From UBA6168 sp041741095 (GTDB lineage: Bacteria > Bacteroidota > Bacteroidia > Chitinophagales > Saprospiraceae): DNA of 64,000 nt. The stretch covers positions 61,033-125,032 of the forward strand of contig JBGSKQ010000087.1 in assembly GCA_041741095.1 (NCBI GenBank), written 5' to 3'. Positions 41,287 to 51,261 of this stretch are shown here, piece by piece (positions within the stretch are counted from its first letter, which is position 1; each line of letters starts with the position of its first letter). A program made the position numbers and the translations under genes. The notes under the pieces were generated by a model. It searched no databases and was not told the DNA's origin. It worked only from the letters and a program-made list of their open reading frames with translations.

Positions 41287-41880
41287 TCAGCGGAGCTTTC
41301 TTTCAAACTGGTATTTTAAGTGCGGCATTTTATAGCGCTCGGCAGGGTGTTCTGGTCCGAATTCCGTCACCATTTCAAATGCCTCCAAATATTCAATAAT
41401 TAGTTCTTCCCCTAAAATCTGGGTGATGGCAAAGTCCCCTGCGTCCAACTCGTCGTCCACGTCGAGGGGTTCGAGATTGTCCGTTTTAATGATGATTTCT
41501 ATTTGGTTTTCCGGTTGTTCCACCAAAGCAAACTCCCAGGCGGAAGCATCAAACTGTTGCTTGATGAGGTAGCGGTCGTACATTTCAAATTTGAAGTCCC
41601 AGTTTTTGGGCGGCTTGCAATAGTAAAATTCCCAATCACGCAAATTGGGCGCTGCATCCATGATTCGGCGACTGAGTTCGAGGCGCTTTGGATCGCCATT
41701 GGGAGAAATGGTAAAGTAGTGGGGCCGGGCCGTCCCTTCCCCGATTTCCCATGAAAACAAGCCAAAGTCGAGGATGTGGTTGTCCATGGCCTCCTTGGCG
41801 GCCTCCACGTCCGTCAGCTCTCGGTATTGTTGTTCATTTTGTTGAAACCAATTCCAGAATTGAGAAATTTTAGATTGCAA
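41287..41880 (-). CDS. Hypothetical protein
   Basis: A 197-residue, strongly acidic cytosolic protein without signal or membrane segment. It begins MQSKISQFWNWFQQNEQQYREL and has WEFYYCKPPKNWDFKFEMYD near the middle and an end containing FERKLR. I do not recognise the family; the all-alpha/beta profile and Trp-rich edge strands resemble proteins of the SUKH/immunity kind, but nothing specific supports that. It lies divergent from the M48-like lipoprotein gene; the 179 bases between contain a TATTTTTG box (41960-41967) that may drive that gene. Confidence 0.7.
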   Translation of the reverse strand: MQSKISQFWNWFQQNEQQYRELTDVEAAKEAMDNHILDFGLFSWEIGEGTARPHYFTISPNGDPKRLELSRRIMDAAPNLRDWEFYYCKPPKNWDFKFEMYDRYLIKQQFDASAWEFALVEQPENQIEIIIKTDNLEPLDVDDELDAGDFAITQILGEELIIEYLEAFEMVTEFGPEHPAERYKMPHLKYQFERKLR

Positions 41881-42059
41881 GGCAAATTATTTTGTGGTGT
41901 CGGCAAAGATGCTCAGTTTTTTTGCTTTGGACAAAATGAAAGATTTTGGAGAATTCCCTTATTTTTGGCTTTCCTTCCCCCCTTTTTTAGTTTGAGTTTT
42001 TCCTAAACTGCCATCATTTTGATAGGCTCTTGCAAACACTTTTACCCAACACTAAACAA

Positions 42060-42902
42060 ATGTACTATGGCAAACCCCAGCCCCTTCGGCTGGCCATCCT
42101 TTTAGCGTGTTCCTTCTTACTGGCACAGTGTACGAGCGAACTGCCGGAAGTGCGCACCAAAGAGGATTTTCCTAAACAAAAACTGGAAAAACTGGGTGAC
42201 AAAATGCTCCTGGAAATGCTCCATAGTTACCAGTTCTTGCCTGAAATACCGCCTTACGATACCTCCATTTATTGGTACGTTCAAACCCTTTACGGACAGG
42301 CCACCCATGCCATGCACCGTGATCGGCAAAGCCCGGCCAGCAACCGCTGGAATCAGGAGCGCCCCTGGCGGGTTTTTATCATCAAAAGCGATTCGTTGCT
42401 TCAGGCATTCGCCCTACCCGGCGGCGACTTTATGATTTCTACTGGTTTTTTGAAAAACCTAAATACAGACCACGAACTATACGCCCTGCTTGCCTTCGAA
42501 GCCAACCTCATGCACCGGGGCCACCAACTTGAATTGTTGATTCAAAAATACAACGCCCTAACATTGGAAGGAATCGCCGATGGCCAGCCGATGGCAAATG
42601 ACTTGACTGCCAATGTCTTGGCCTCAGAATTCGTAGGCTTGGCTTTTGATTTTCAAACTGTCGAAAAGGCAGACGCAGAAACCGTGGCAACTATTTGTGA
42701 AAGTTCCATTCTCGACCCGACTGGTTTAGCAACAGTATCCGATAAAACTGCGCTGCAAAATTCGCATTGGCTGCAAACCCGGCCATCGTATGGCGGCAGA
42801 TCGTCCGCACTGGCAGATTTTGCGGAAAGGTTGGATGGGCCTTGCGGTGATCAAATTGGCCTGGACAACTACCAGCGCTTTGTGTTGAATGTGTTGGATT
42901 AA
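42060..42902 (+). CDS. M48-like lipoprotein with degenerate zinc motif
   Basis: A 280-residue protein. Starting at ATG 42060 it has a lipoprotein signal (LRLAILLACSFLLAQC) with the lipobox cysteine near residue 26; a TTG 30 bases upstream is less likely. The middle reads WRVFIIKSDSLLQAFALPGGDFMISTGFLKNL, the hallmark of M48 metallopeptidases (NAFALPGG, then the start of the catalytic helix). Where these have HExxH, this protein has FEANL followed by MHRGH, so both zinc histidines are lost. It is therefore probably a non-catalytic relative in the periplasm or outer surface. It converges with the PorP/SprF gene, overlapping by four bases. Confidence 0.72.
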   Translation: MYYGKPQPLRLAILLACSFLLAQCTSELPEVRTKEDFPKQKLEKLGDKMLLEMLHSYQFLPEIPPYDTSIYWYVQTLYGQATHAMHRDRQSPASNRWNQERPWRVFIIKSDSLLQAFALPGGDFMISTGFLKNLNTDHELYALLAFEANLMHRGHQLELLIQKYNALTLEGIADGQPMANDLTANVLASEFVGLAFDFQTVEKADAETVATICESSILDPTGLATVSDKTALQNSHWLQTRPSYGGRSSALADFAERLDGPCGDQIGLDNYQRFVLNVLD

Positions 42903-43843
42903 AAAAAACGGGGATGCTTCACTTCCAACTCCCGGCTACCGAAACAGTATTCCAGCATCAGCTCATACGTACCCGCCGTTTGCTGCTGTATTTTATTTAG
43001 GGAAAAATCGTAGGTCACGCCCGCCCGCAGCCGCTTGCCAATTTGGTATTGCGCCATTGCAATCAGCGCATCGCCGACGGAGGGGCTTTCCGACAAGCTC
43101 CAACGGTACGTGCCGCCCAGCCATATTTTATTGTTTTCCAAAAAACCAAAACTCACATGCACGTCCGTGCTAGCAGGTGCGTGTTTGGTAAAACGGGAAG
43201 CGAAGGCAGGGCGCATCGTCACCTTGCCCGAAATGGGTACCAGCCCGCCCGTACTGATGAACAGGTGCGGGGCCGTGCCGGTAAAATCATCCACAATCCC
43301 CTCATTGCCTTTCACCAGCCCTTTTTCCAAAATAAACGGCACGCTGGCACTCAAGAAAAAATGCTCGTTTTCAAAATGCAATCCCGCTCCAAAGTTGAAA
43401 ATGGGCGTGGCATCCACCGCTCCAGCCAATGGCTTTGTACTGCTGATGGTCTCGGCTTTCTCCCAGTCCGCCCGGTGGTGCAGGTAGCTGCCCTGCACCC
43501 CAATGGCCAGTTTGCCACTGCCAAAAGCCACCCTATACGCGTATGCCGCATTGATAAATGTGGAGTTGAAAAAACCGATGCGGTCGTTCATCAGGGTAAG
43601 GCCGAGGCCCACCCGATCGGCAAAGGTGGGCGCATGAAAACTCAATACCTGCGTACTGGGCGCACCGTCCAGGCCCGCCCACTGTTGGCGGTGAAATGCC
43701 GTCAGGCAAGGTTGGCCGCTCGTGCCAGCCGCAGCCGGGTTGGAAAGGGTTTTATTATAAAAAAACTGCGAGAGGATGGCCTCCTGCTGGGCTGAGGCGA
43801 GGGTGGCCGCCAATGCTAAAATGAATGTGTAAAGAATTCTCAT
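42899..43843 (-). CDS. PorP/SprF family type IX secretion outer membrane protein
   Basis: A 314-residue outer membrane beta-barrel protein of the PorP/SprF family. The signal peptide is about 18 residues (ending ATLASA), followed by QQEAILSQFFYNKTLSNPAAAG, the standard family start. Alternating strands run to the end, which finishes TYELMLEYCFGSRELEV. SprF partners help the type IX secretion system export the large surface protein encoded next to it. Here the giant protein at 43979-49186 lies just upstream in the same direction, as expected. Confidence 0.92.
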   Translation of the reverse strand: MRILYTFILALAATLASAQQEAILSQFFYNKTLSNPAAAGTSGQPCLTAFHRQQWAGLDGAPSTQVLSFHAPTFADRVGLGLTLMNDRIGFFNSTFINAAYAYRVAFGSGKLAIGVQGSYLHHRADWEKAETISSTKPLAGAVDATPIFNFGAGLHFENEHFFLSASVPFILEKGLVKGNEGIVDDFTGTAPHLFISTGGLVPISGKVTMRPAFASRFTKHAPASTDVHVSFGFLENNKIWLGGTYRWSLSESPSVGDALIAMAQYQIGKRLRAGVTYDFSLNKIQQQTAGTYELMLEYCFGSRELEVKHPRFF

Positions 43844-43880
43844 AGTAGTAGTTTATCGCACTAATCTGTTGATTTTGACA

Positions 43881-43974
43881 GATTTAAGATGGCAGATTAC
43901 ATGATTCAAAATTTAAGATTGGGTGGTTAAAATCTAAAATCTGGTATCATGTAATCTTATATCTCAAATCAAAA
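43881..43974. repeat. AAATCTAAAATC / TTATATCTCAAATC word array
   Basis: Words GATTTAAGATGG, AGATTACATGATTC, ATTTAAGATTGG, AAAATCTAAAATCTGG and TAATCTTATATCTC fill the gap between the giant protein gene and the PorP/SprF gene. The family matches 3338-3408 and 6780-6985. Confidence 0.68.
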
Positions 43975-43978
43975 TTGC

Positions 43979-46900
43979 TCATCGCACAACCGCCACAAAC
44001 CCCTTCAAAACCGTCCCTTCCCCGTCTTTCAGTTCCAGTTGGTAAAAGTAGGTACCGACCGGGAGCGGCTGCCCGTCATAGGTGCCGCTCCAGTCGTTTT
44101 GGTAGTCGCCGGTTTCAAATATTTTGCCGCCGTAGCGGTTGAACACCAGCAGCGAACTGCCGGGGTAGCTCACCGTACAGGGGATGATAAATTCGTCGTC
44201 CTGCCCGTCGCCGTCGGGTGTAATCAGGTTGGGCACGAAGCAATCGGAAGGCTTTCCATTACCGCCTTCGATGAAGATTTTCACTAATGCGGTATCGCAC
44301 ACATCGGGGCAGTGCATCGAGCAGATGCCATAGGTGAAACTATCTTCGCCGAAGGCGTTCGGGTAGGGCAGGTAGCTGATGATGCCCGTACCATCATCAC
44401 TCAGCGTGCCTTTTTTTGCTTTGTTTAAAATGAAAAACTCACGGTCAAGGGTGTTTTGCCAATCGTCATTTTCCAGCAGGTCAACCGCTGTCAAGCTGTC
44501 GTTGAAAAGCAGGAAAAACTGGTCGTTTTCCAGTTCCATTTTTTCAACAAGAACAAGCACCGTGTCCTGGCTGAAATGTTGGCAAACAGCATTTCCTACC
44601 TGCCACACGAAGCGGTTAGGCCCCGGTTGGAGATTGGTAATGGGCGTAACAGCCTGTGCCGGATGCACGATGGCCGCACCATCCAGCGCAACCCATTCGC
44701 CCGTGCCAAAACTGGGCGGCGAGGCTTGTAGCAGGGCTTGGTTTCCCCCTTCGCAAATGACCGCATCTTCGCCCGCAAAGGCCAGTTCTGCCGACTTTTC
44801 TACAACGCTTATTTCAAATATTTCCGAAGGCGCAGAGGCACAGCCATCCTTTTTTGCAATGGCAAAATAAGCCCCGCCCTGCGCTGGCGATACACTATCA
44901 ATGGTAAAAGCTGGGGCAGTTCCAGAAGCTATCAAGGCATTGTTTCCACCAAAAAACAAGTCATAAACTGCGCCTGCCTGGAGGTTGGAAATGGCAAAAC
45001 TGGCGTCGCTCCCTTCACAGATTTCCGCCTCGCCGGCCAGCACCGGCGTTTCCGGCAAGGGGTTTACATAAACACTCGTGCCTGCCGAAAGCTGCACAGT
45101 GCAGCCCGGTATGCCTACCACCACAAAATAGTCACCTGCCCCATTGACCTCTACACCCTCCATCAATGGGTTGTGGACAAAAGACTGGAACCCGGCCGGG
45201 CCGTGCCATGCGTAACTGGCCCCAGGAATAAACTCCGTGAAAAGTTGCACGTCGTCGCCCTCGCAGGCGGGGAAAGTTGCTGCGGTTGTATTGCCCGTTG
45301 GTAAGCTGGCAGGCAGGCTGGTGACCGACACCACCACCATGTTCGAGGGCGGCGGGGTGCAGCCGTCCACGTTTGTTTTTACAAAATAAATCCCCGCCTG
45401 GCCAGGTGTGATATTGTTTTGAAAAAAAGTGGGGAAAGCAGTTGTACTCAGCAGTGTCTCGCTATTGCCATTGTTGAAAAACCATTGATACTCCACACTG
45501 CTGCCGGGGTAGCCGCTGGCGTCCAATTGGAGCATTTCGCCCTGGCAAAGCTGGTTATCAGAAATGGTGAGTACAGGGGGAGCGGGCATTTCAACATAGT
45601 CTATTGCAACTGACTGGCTGGCCGAAACGCAGCCTTGCTGCGATTGCAACGTGAGCGTGTAAGCCCCTTCGTTTTGGCTTTGCAAAACAGCAATGCCAAG
45701 TGGAAAAGGCCCTGCGGCATTGGCCGAGGCTGTAAAGGAGAGGCCATTCGGCCCGGCCCAGGTGTATTGTAAATTGCCGTTGATGGGCACGTTGTTGATG
45801 GCATTGAGTTGCACGGCACTGCCCTCGCAATAGCTGCCACCGCCCACTATGTCTTCGATAAATGGCTTGGGGTAGGCTGGCACGGCCGTTATTGCTACCG
45901 CCGCCGTCTCGCAGCCGCCCGATTTTACCGTGAGTTCAAATGTGGTGCTGTCCATCAGCACGACGCTTGGGTTTTGTTCAAATGAAATGATCTGCGGCGA
46001 GCCGGTTTCACGCCACTCATAAACGCCGTTGGCAATGGGGGCGGCAAAAAGTTGTACCACCTCACCGGGACAAACCGCACCGCTGTTGGCAGCATTTGCA
46101 ACGGGCAGTTGTTTGACCTCAACGGGAATTGGTTCCGAAAAAGTAGAGGGGCAGGTATTGTGGATGGTTTTTACCAAAAAAGGCGGTACTGCCAAGGGAT
46201 CATTAGTGGCAATGGACAGCGTGGCCTCACCTGCTCCGATGGAGACGCCGTTGCCGTTTTGCCATTCATAAAACACGCTGCCTGTCAGCACGGGGTTTTG
46301 TACGGTCAGCAAAATGGAGTCTTCCGGGCAAACGGGGCTGTTAGTGGCCACCTGCGGCGTCGGCGGCACGGGCAGGATGCCGTCCACCACGAAGCCCTCA
46401 CTGGCTGAACAGCCGTTGGTGCCAATCACCTGTAGCGCATAAGCGCCGATGTCGTTGAATTCGGTATTGTAAATGAGCGGCGTGGGCGAATCGGAAGTGA
46501 AGCCATTCGGCCCCGTCCAATGCCAGGAGGCAATACCGTTGGTGTTGGAAAAAAATTGCAATGAACCCCCCTCGCAGTTTTGGGTAAGGTAAAAAGAAGG
46601 CTCAGGGCTGGGCGGTGCCAGCACATCCACAAAAGATTCGGCAGAGGTCAGGATGCAAGAGCCAACAGTGGCTTTTACCTTGTAATTGCCCTCATTGGCA
46701 GCTTGTATGCCATTGAGGTTCAACAAATTAGAGGTCGCCCCAAAGATGGGTGTATTGTTTTTGAACCATTGGTAACTCACTGTCGGGCTGTTATAAGCCT
46801 GGACAGAAAGCTGCACATCGCCACCGGGACAGGCACTGCCGCTGCTCTGCACGATGGGCGTGGGCGAGGCGTCCACCACGCCCGTCACCTGAAAGGGGTT

Positions 46901-49186
46901 CATCGTTTTGCAGCCAAAAAAATTGGTCACTTCGAGCAGATAGCTGCCGTTGCTGGCGGCAGTAGCATGGGAGATGACGGGATTTTCCAGTTGAGAAACA
47001 AAGCCGTTGGCGCCCGTCCACAAAAAGCTTAGGCCCGTGCCCGTTGCGTTGGCGTCCAATTGCAAATCGGCGGGGGCGCAGTCGGGGGCTGCTTGGTAGT
47101 TGTATTCAGGAAAGGCCGAGGGCTTGGGGTGCAGCGCAACGGTGGTCATGGCCGTGTTTTCCGACATACAGCCGTTCAGTTCCACTTGCAATTCAAAGCT
47201 TTGCTCGGATGAAATATTGGTTAAAACGGGGTTTTGCTGCATGGAGTAAATGGCCGTTTCACCCTGTTTTCGCCAATAATGTACAGCGCCCGGCAGCGGG
47301 TTGCCCGACAGCTCGGCGCTATTGCCGTAGCAAACTGGGCCATTGTTGGTAGCAAATGCCTGCGGGCGTGGTTTGATGTTTAAAGAAATAGGATCGCTCT
47401 CAGCGGTGCAGCCAAAGGCATCCGTTATCCTTACTTTCCAATTGCCTGGCAAATAAGCGGCGTGGAGAGCAGGTATATGGGTCGTTTGGTTGGTAGTTGT
47501 CAAGCTAGGCAGAGCCAGGGTGGATGCGCCTTGCCCCACTGGGCCAATCCATTCGTATTTGGCGGCAACGGCATCGGTGGAGAGCTGGATTTCATCGCCC
47601 TGGCAAATAGCGGTATTGGTCAAAATAGTTGGCTCGGTTGGCGTTGGCACTATTTGCAAATGCGCATTGGCAGTGGCAACTGAACAGCCAGGCACCTGAA
47701 CCATGAGCGTATAAATGCCTGATTGAAAAGGGTTTATATTAAAAATAGAAGGATCGGCAATGGCAGCAGAAAAACCATTTGGCCCAGTCCATTCATAGGT
47801 GGTGTTGGCGGGGAGCGGGTTGGGCGACAGGATTTTCAAACTGGCGTTGCCGCCCTCGCAAACGCTCGCTGGCACGTCTAATTGCACGGAAAAACTGTTG
47901 TTTTCTTCGAGCAAAATATAGGCCCCTTGCCACTGCACCGGGCAGCCGAGACGATAGCCCTGAACCATCGGCTGGTAGGTTTGCGAAGCCAAGCCTGTGA
48001 AATAACCGTTGGCTGACCAGTTTTGCCCCCCGTCAATGCTATAAAGCAAATCGTCGGCACCGGAAGCGAAGAGGCGGATCATGCCGTTGTCTATGCCGAG
48101 GCAGGCGGCCGGGCCAGCCATTTGCATACTGTCAATAGCCAGCGTGTTGGCGGTGAAAAGGCAGCCTGAGCATGGCGCAGCGTCATTGCTGTTCGGGCAG
48201 GTATTGACCGACGTGCCATTTTTCAACAATACTTGTTGTCCGATGGCCGCTGCTTGGGAGTTGGGCGGCATGAAGGCATCGTTGGCATTTTTCACCAAAA
48301 AGATAGAATCGTCCTGGCAACTGCCGCCGTTGGCAAATTTCAACAAAGGCAAACTCACGCCCGGCTGTAGGACGAAGCCTTGCCCGTTGGCGTTCATGCG
48401 GAACTGGATATAGTCGAAATCAGGCACTTCCACGGGGGAATCGTGGCGGGAAATATTGGCAATGGAAAAGCCGCCGTGGAGGCTGGCCAATTGGTAAACA
48501 TCAAAATATCCGGTCGGCACTTTCACGGCCACCCGGAGCGACGTAAGTGTGTCAGCCTGCCAGAGTGCGTCCGTTTTTAACGAAATTTGATAAAAACCAT
48601 TGGACAATAGCTCTAAGTCGTAGTTTATCAGGCAGTTGGACATGGCGAAACAGTTGGCCGAACCTTGGCTATAGTTGCCGATGTAGGCGTCACCGCCTGC
48701 CCCTTCCACAGAGAATATGTTGCCAATGGGCAGATTTTGAAGGTTTTGCGGGTAAAGTGGATCGGTGAAATGGTCGAGCAATTCAAAAGCGCCCGTGCAG
48801 CCTTTTTTGTTTTCAAAAGAAAAAAGTGGCACTTCCACGCCCTGCTCAAAGACAATGTCTGTCGTTGTATTGGCCAATTTGAGGATGGCATAATCGGTAC
48901 CAGGATTGCCAGTCGGGTGGCCTATGATGGTGGCGAGCGACCATTGCCCGGCGTGGTTTTGCAGGTTCTCCGGCTCGAATGAATTGGCAGGGACTACCAA
49001 TGTGATTTGTGCCTCCGTCAGCAAATTATCGAGCGGCGGAAGGAAATCCGTTTGCGAGCGGGCGGACAGGGTGTAGGTCTTGCCGTTGGGCTGGAGTTGT
49101 AATTTGAGTTCGATTTGCGAAAACAAGGGTGAGCTGGCCGTGCAAAGCAGGGCAAGCCATAGTACCAGTGTTGATTTTTCCCTCAT
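43979..49186 (-). CDS. Giant surface protein with type IX (gliding-type) C-terminal domain
   Basis: A 1,735-residue exported protein. The signal peptide covers residues 1-22 (ending SSPLFS). After an N-terminal region of about 340 residues come many Ig/PKD-like modules, each with a CPGG, CEGG or CQGD-type cysteine start, a YEW, YQW or FYEW core and an NxGxY stretch; such repeats form an extended stalk. An unusual calcium-like HSPSY stretch is not seen. The end has NLITPDGDGQDDEFIIPC and a RYGGKIFETGDYQNDWSG block, the gliding-motility-associated C-terminal (CHU_C) signal for the type IX system. It probably acts as adhesin or gliding protein, exported with the adjacent PorP/SprF protein. Confidence 0.93.
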   Translation of the reverse strand: MREKSTLVLWLALLCTASSPLFSQIELKLQLQPNGKTYTLSARSQTDFLPPLDNLLTEAQITLVVPANSFEPENLQNHAGQWSLATIIGHPTGNPGTDYAILKLANTTTDIVFEQGVEVPLFSFENKKGCTGAFELLDHFTDPLYPQNLQNLPIGNIFSVEGAGGDAYIGNYSQGSANCFAMSNCLINYDLELLSNGFYQISLKTDALWQADTLTSLRVAVKVPTGYFDVYQLASLHGGFSIANISRHDSPVEVPDFDYIQFRMNANGQGFVLQPGVSLPLLKFANGGSCQDDSIFLVKNANDAFMPPNSQAAAIGQQVLLKNGTSVNTCPNSNDAAPCSGCLFTANTLAIDSMQMAGPAACLGIDNGMIRLFASGADDLLYSIDGGQNWSANGYFTGLASQTYQPMVQGYRLGCPVQWQGAYILLEENNSFSVQLDVPASVCEGGNASLKILSPNPLPANTTYEWTGPNGFSAAIADPSIFNINPFQSGIYTLMVQVPGCSVATANAHLQIVPTPTEPTILTNTAICQGDEIQLSTDAVAAKYEWIGPVGQGASTLALPSLTTTNQTTHIPALHAAYLPGNWKVRITDAFGCTAESDPISLNIKPRPQAFATNNGPVCYGNSAELSGNPLPGAVHYWRKQGETAIYSMQQNPVLTNISSEQSFELQVELNGCMSENTAMTTVALHPKPSAFPEYNYQAAPDCAPADLQLDANATGTGLSFLWTGANGFVSQLENPVISHATAASNGSYLLEVTNFFGCKTMNPFQVTGVVDASPTPIVQSSGSACPGGDVQLSVQAYNSPTVSYQWFKNNTPIFGATSNLLNLNGIQAANEGNYKVKATVGSCILTSAESFVDVLAPPSPEPSFYLTQNCEGGSLQFFSNTNGIASWHWTGPNGFTSDSPTPLIYNTEFNDIGAYALQVIGTNGCSASEGFVVDGILPVPPTPQVATNSPVCPEDSILLTVQNPVLTGSVFYEWQNGNGVSIGAGEATLSIATNDPLAVPPFLVKTIHNTCPSTFSEPIPVEVKQLPVANAANSGAVCPGEVVQLFAAPIANGVYEWRETGSPQIISFEQNPSVVLMDSTTFELTVKSGGCETAAVAITAVPAYPKPFIEDIVGGGSYCEGSAVQLNAINNVPINGNLQYTWAGPNGLSFTASANAAGPFPLGIAVLQSQNEGAYTLTLQSQQGCVSASQSVAIDYVEMPAPPVLTISDNQLCQGEMLQLDASGYPGSSVEYQWFFNNGNSETLLSTTAFPTFFQNNITPGQAGIYFVKTNVDGCTPPPSNMVVVSVTSLPASLPTGNTTAATFPACEGDDVQLFTEFIPGASYAWHGPAGFQSFVHNPLMEGVEVNGAGDYFVVVGIPGCTVQLSAGTSVYVNPLPETPVLAGEAEICEGSDASFAISNLQAGAVYDLFFGGNNALIASGTAPAFTIDSVSPAQGGAYFAIAKKDGCASAPSEIFEISVVEKSAELAFAGEDAVICEGGNQALLQASPPSFGTGEWVALDGAAIVHPAQAVTPITNLQPGPNRFVWQVGNAVCQHFSQDTVLVLVEKMELENDQFFLLFNDSLTAVDLLENDDWQNTLDREFFILNKAKKGTLSDDGTGIISYLPYPNAFGEDSFTYGICSMHCPDVCDTALVKIFIEGGNGKPSDCFVPNLITPDGDGQDDEFIIPCTVSYPGSSLLVFNRYGGKIFETGDYQNDWSGTYDGQPLPVGTYFYQLELKDGEGTVLKGFVAVVR

Positions 49187-49590
49187 GGTGTATGTTTGAG
49201 TTTATAGGATGACCATTTACCGCAGCGGTGCGGCAGGGCGAGGGAATGTCCAGTCTTTGAATGCTAAGAAGTTGTTTTGCAGTAGGCAGTTAGCGGTGCG
49301 CAATTTGGCAATTCAAAAGCCCGAAAAATTTTCGGGGGAGGCCAAATGGGCAATGGTGGTGTTTTAGTGTAACTACTTTCCTACTTGGATATATGCAGAT
49401 TTTGGGGCAGGGGTGCCCATGGGATTGTAATGCGTTTTTGCGGCTGCAACAAATATGCCGGGATGCTAATATGGGCAATTCATTTCAAAACTTCCTTCAG
49501 GGCGGCGAGGGCGGCCGCTTCGTCAAAAATAGCGGGGATAGGGATGGCAAAACCCTTGATGGCGCTGCTTCGGAGCGTACCTTCCGCAGG
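49187..49590. other. Intergenic stretch with palindrome and possible gene remnant
   Basis: About 400 bases without an intact gene. A CCCGAAAAATTTTCGGG palindrome lies at 49320-49336. On the minus strand the frame of the GH13 gene continues past its stop for 36 codons (49590 to 49480) with a protein-like profile ending in DEAAALAALKEVLK and its own TGA. This may be a remnant of a longer or replaced C-terminus. Nothing else is recognised. Confidence 0.45.
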
Positions 49591-51081
49591 TCACTTTTTC
49601 CCCTCCAGCAACACATAGCCCCAGGCTTGCAAATCCATCTTCATGCCGCCCGCCAGCGCTTTATTTTCTTTTGAAAAAACATCGGTGTAGTCGCCGGCAA
49701 AGGCATTTCCCGAAAGGGTAAACTGCTGTGGCTTGGCCGAAAGGTTGATGATGCCCACCACCCGGTCGCCTTCTTTTTCACGGATGAAGGCGTAGATGTT
49801 TTCGTCCTTGCCAGTGGGAATTTTTACCAACGGCCCGCCGTGTTCGCCGTTCCAGATGGCTTTGTTGCGGTGTTTTAGCTCAAACAAGGTTTTGTAAAAA
49901 CCAGCGTATTTGTAGTCGCCCCAGTTGATGACATCCCTTTTGAAAAACTCTAACTGCTTGTCCATTGCCGATTCCATGCCCGTGTAGAGCAGTGGCATCC
50001 CGTCGAAGGTGGCGGCCAGCACGGCAAAGGCTAAGTGACCCTCACCCATGCGCTGGAATTCCGTACCCGACCAGGAGTTCTCGTCGTGGTTGGAAGTAAA
50101 CTGCATTTTGTAGCCTTTTGAATACAGGCTGTCCTGCTTTTTCAGCAAGCTGTCAATGTGCAGGGCGGTTTTTTTCAATTTTTTGGCGGCCTTACCGTCC
50201 ACCTTGTTTCCCTGTACCAAAGCATCACCTTTTTTCCTGTTGGCGCCTTGGGTTTCGGCAATTTGGTTGAAGAGGTGGTGCATTTCCCAAGCATAGTCCA
50301 TCACGAAAGCACCGTTGTTGACGATGGTGGGCACCTCGGCCTCTGCCAGCATGAACAGCGGCTTGATGGCGTACATCGAACCCGACCATTGCTCCCAAAA
50401 ATCAACGGGGATGCCGTGGGCCACGTCCACCCGGAATCCGTCAATGCCCGCTTCATTGACCCAAAACTTCATGGCATCAATCATGGCAAGGCGCATGTCG
50501 GCATTATCGAAGTTGAGGTCTGCCACGTCCGTCCAGCCCCAGGGTTTGCCAGTGTTGTAGTCAATGGGGTCAATGATGTTGCCAAGCGAATCCTGTGTGT
50601 ACCAATCGGGATGCTCGATGATCCAGGGGTTGTCCCAGCCGGTGTGGTTGGGCACCCAGTCAATGATACAGAACATGCCCGCTTGGTGAATGGCATTTAC
50701 CAATTGCTTGAAATCTTCCATGGAGCCGTAGTCGGGGTTAGTGGCCTTGTAGTCGGCCACAGCGTAGGGGCTGCCGAGTTCCCCTTTGCGGTTTTTCACG
50801 CTGACGGGCTGGATGGGCATGAACCAGAGGATATCTATTCCCATGTCCTTCAAACGTGGCACTTGCGCCTCAAAAGATTTGAAATTACCCTCTGGCGTAT
50901 AGTGGCGCAGGTTTACTTCGTAAATGGTGGCGTTTTTGTGCCAATCGGGCACACGGGGCTTTTCAAAAGCGCTTGTTTCTTCCGTGGCAGGCGGGGCTTG
51001 TTTGGGGGCGTTTTTGCAGCCGATGAAAATGAATATAGCACTGAAAACTACCAGGCAAAGGACGAGCAAAAGGCTTTTCAT
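49591..51081 (-). CDS. Alpha-amylase family (GH13) lipoprotein
   Basis: A 496-residue glycoside hydrolase with a lipoprotein signal (hydrophobic residues 4-20, lipobox cysteine at 22). The (beta/alpha)8 barrel carries the GH13 regions: DWVPNHTG (region I), GFRVDVAH with nucleophile Asp219, LAEAE with the acid Glu247, and TSNHDEN with Asp333. A region of Lys-rich helices (residues 285-325) is inserted before the last block. A small beta domain ends the protein. It cleaves alpha-glucans at the cell surface or in the periplasm. It may help use starch-like polymers; no SusC/SusD pair is in the window. Confidence 0.93.
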   Translation of the reverse strand: MKSLLLVLCLVVFSAIFIFIGCKNAPKQAPPATEETSAFEKPRVPDWHKNATIYEVNLRHYTPEGNFKSFEAQVPRLKDMGIDILWFMPIQPVSVKNRKGELGSPYAVADYKATNPDYGSMEDFKQLVNAIHQAGMFCIIDWVPNHTGWDNPWIIEHPDWYTQDSLGNIIDPIDYNTGKPWGWTDVADLNFDNADMRLAMIDAMKFWVNEAGIDGFRVDVAHGIPVDFWEQWSGSMYAIKPLFMLAEAEVPTIVNNGAFVMDYAWEMHHLFNQIAETQGANRKKGDALVQGNKVDGKAAKKLKKTALHIDSLLKKQDSLYSKGYKMQFTSNHDENSWSGTEFQRMGEGHLAFAVLAATFDGMPLLYTGMESAMDKQLEFFKRDVINWGDYKYAGFYKTLFELKHRNKAIWNGEHGGPLVKIPTGKDENIYAFIREKEGDRVVGIINLSAKPQQFTLSGNAFAGDYTDVFSKENKALAGGMKMDLQAWGYVLLEGKK

Positions 51082-51124
51082 AATATTTTGATTGAGTGGA
51101 AAAGGGTTTTTGTCAATAGGCTGG

Positions 51125-51132
51125 TAAAGGTA
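51125..51132 (-). promoter_or_regulatory. Candidate -7 promoter box of the GH13 gene
   Basis: On the minus strand TACCTTTA, close to the TAnnTTTG -7 element of Bacteroidota, lies 44 bases before the start codon. No good -33 box was found. Confidence 0.3.
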
Positions 51133-51261
51133 GGGAAAAGGCAGTTTTTACTTTCCTGTTGCTTGGGCTGAAAATTATCACAATGGTGCTTGCGTTTTTA
51201 TCAATTCCAAACGTCGAGTTAAGCCGTACCTTGCATTTCCCCCACTGTCCTGCACAATTGC

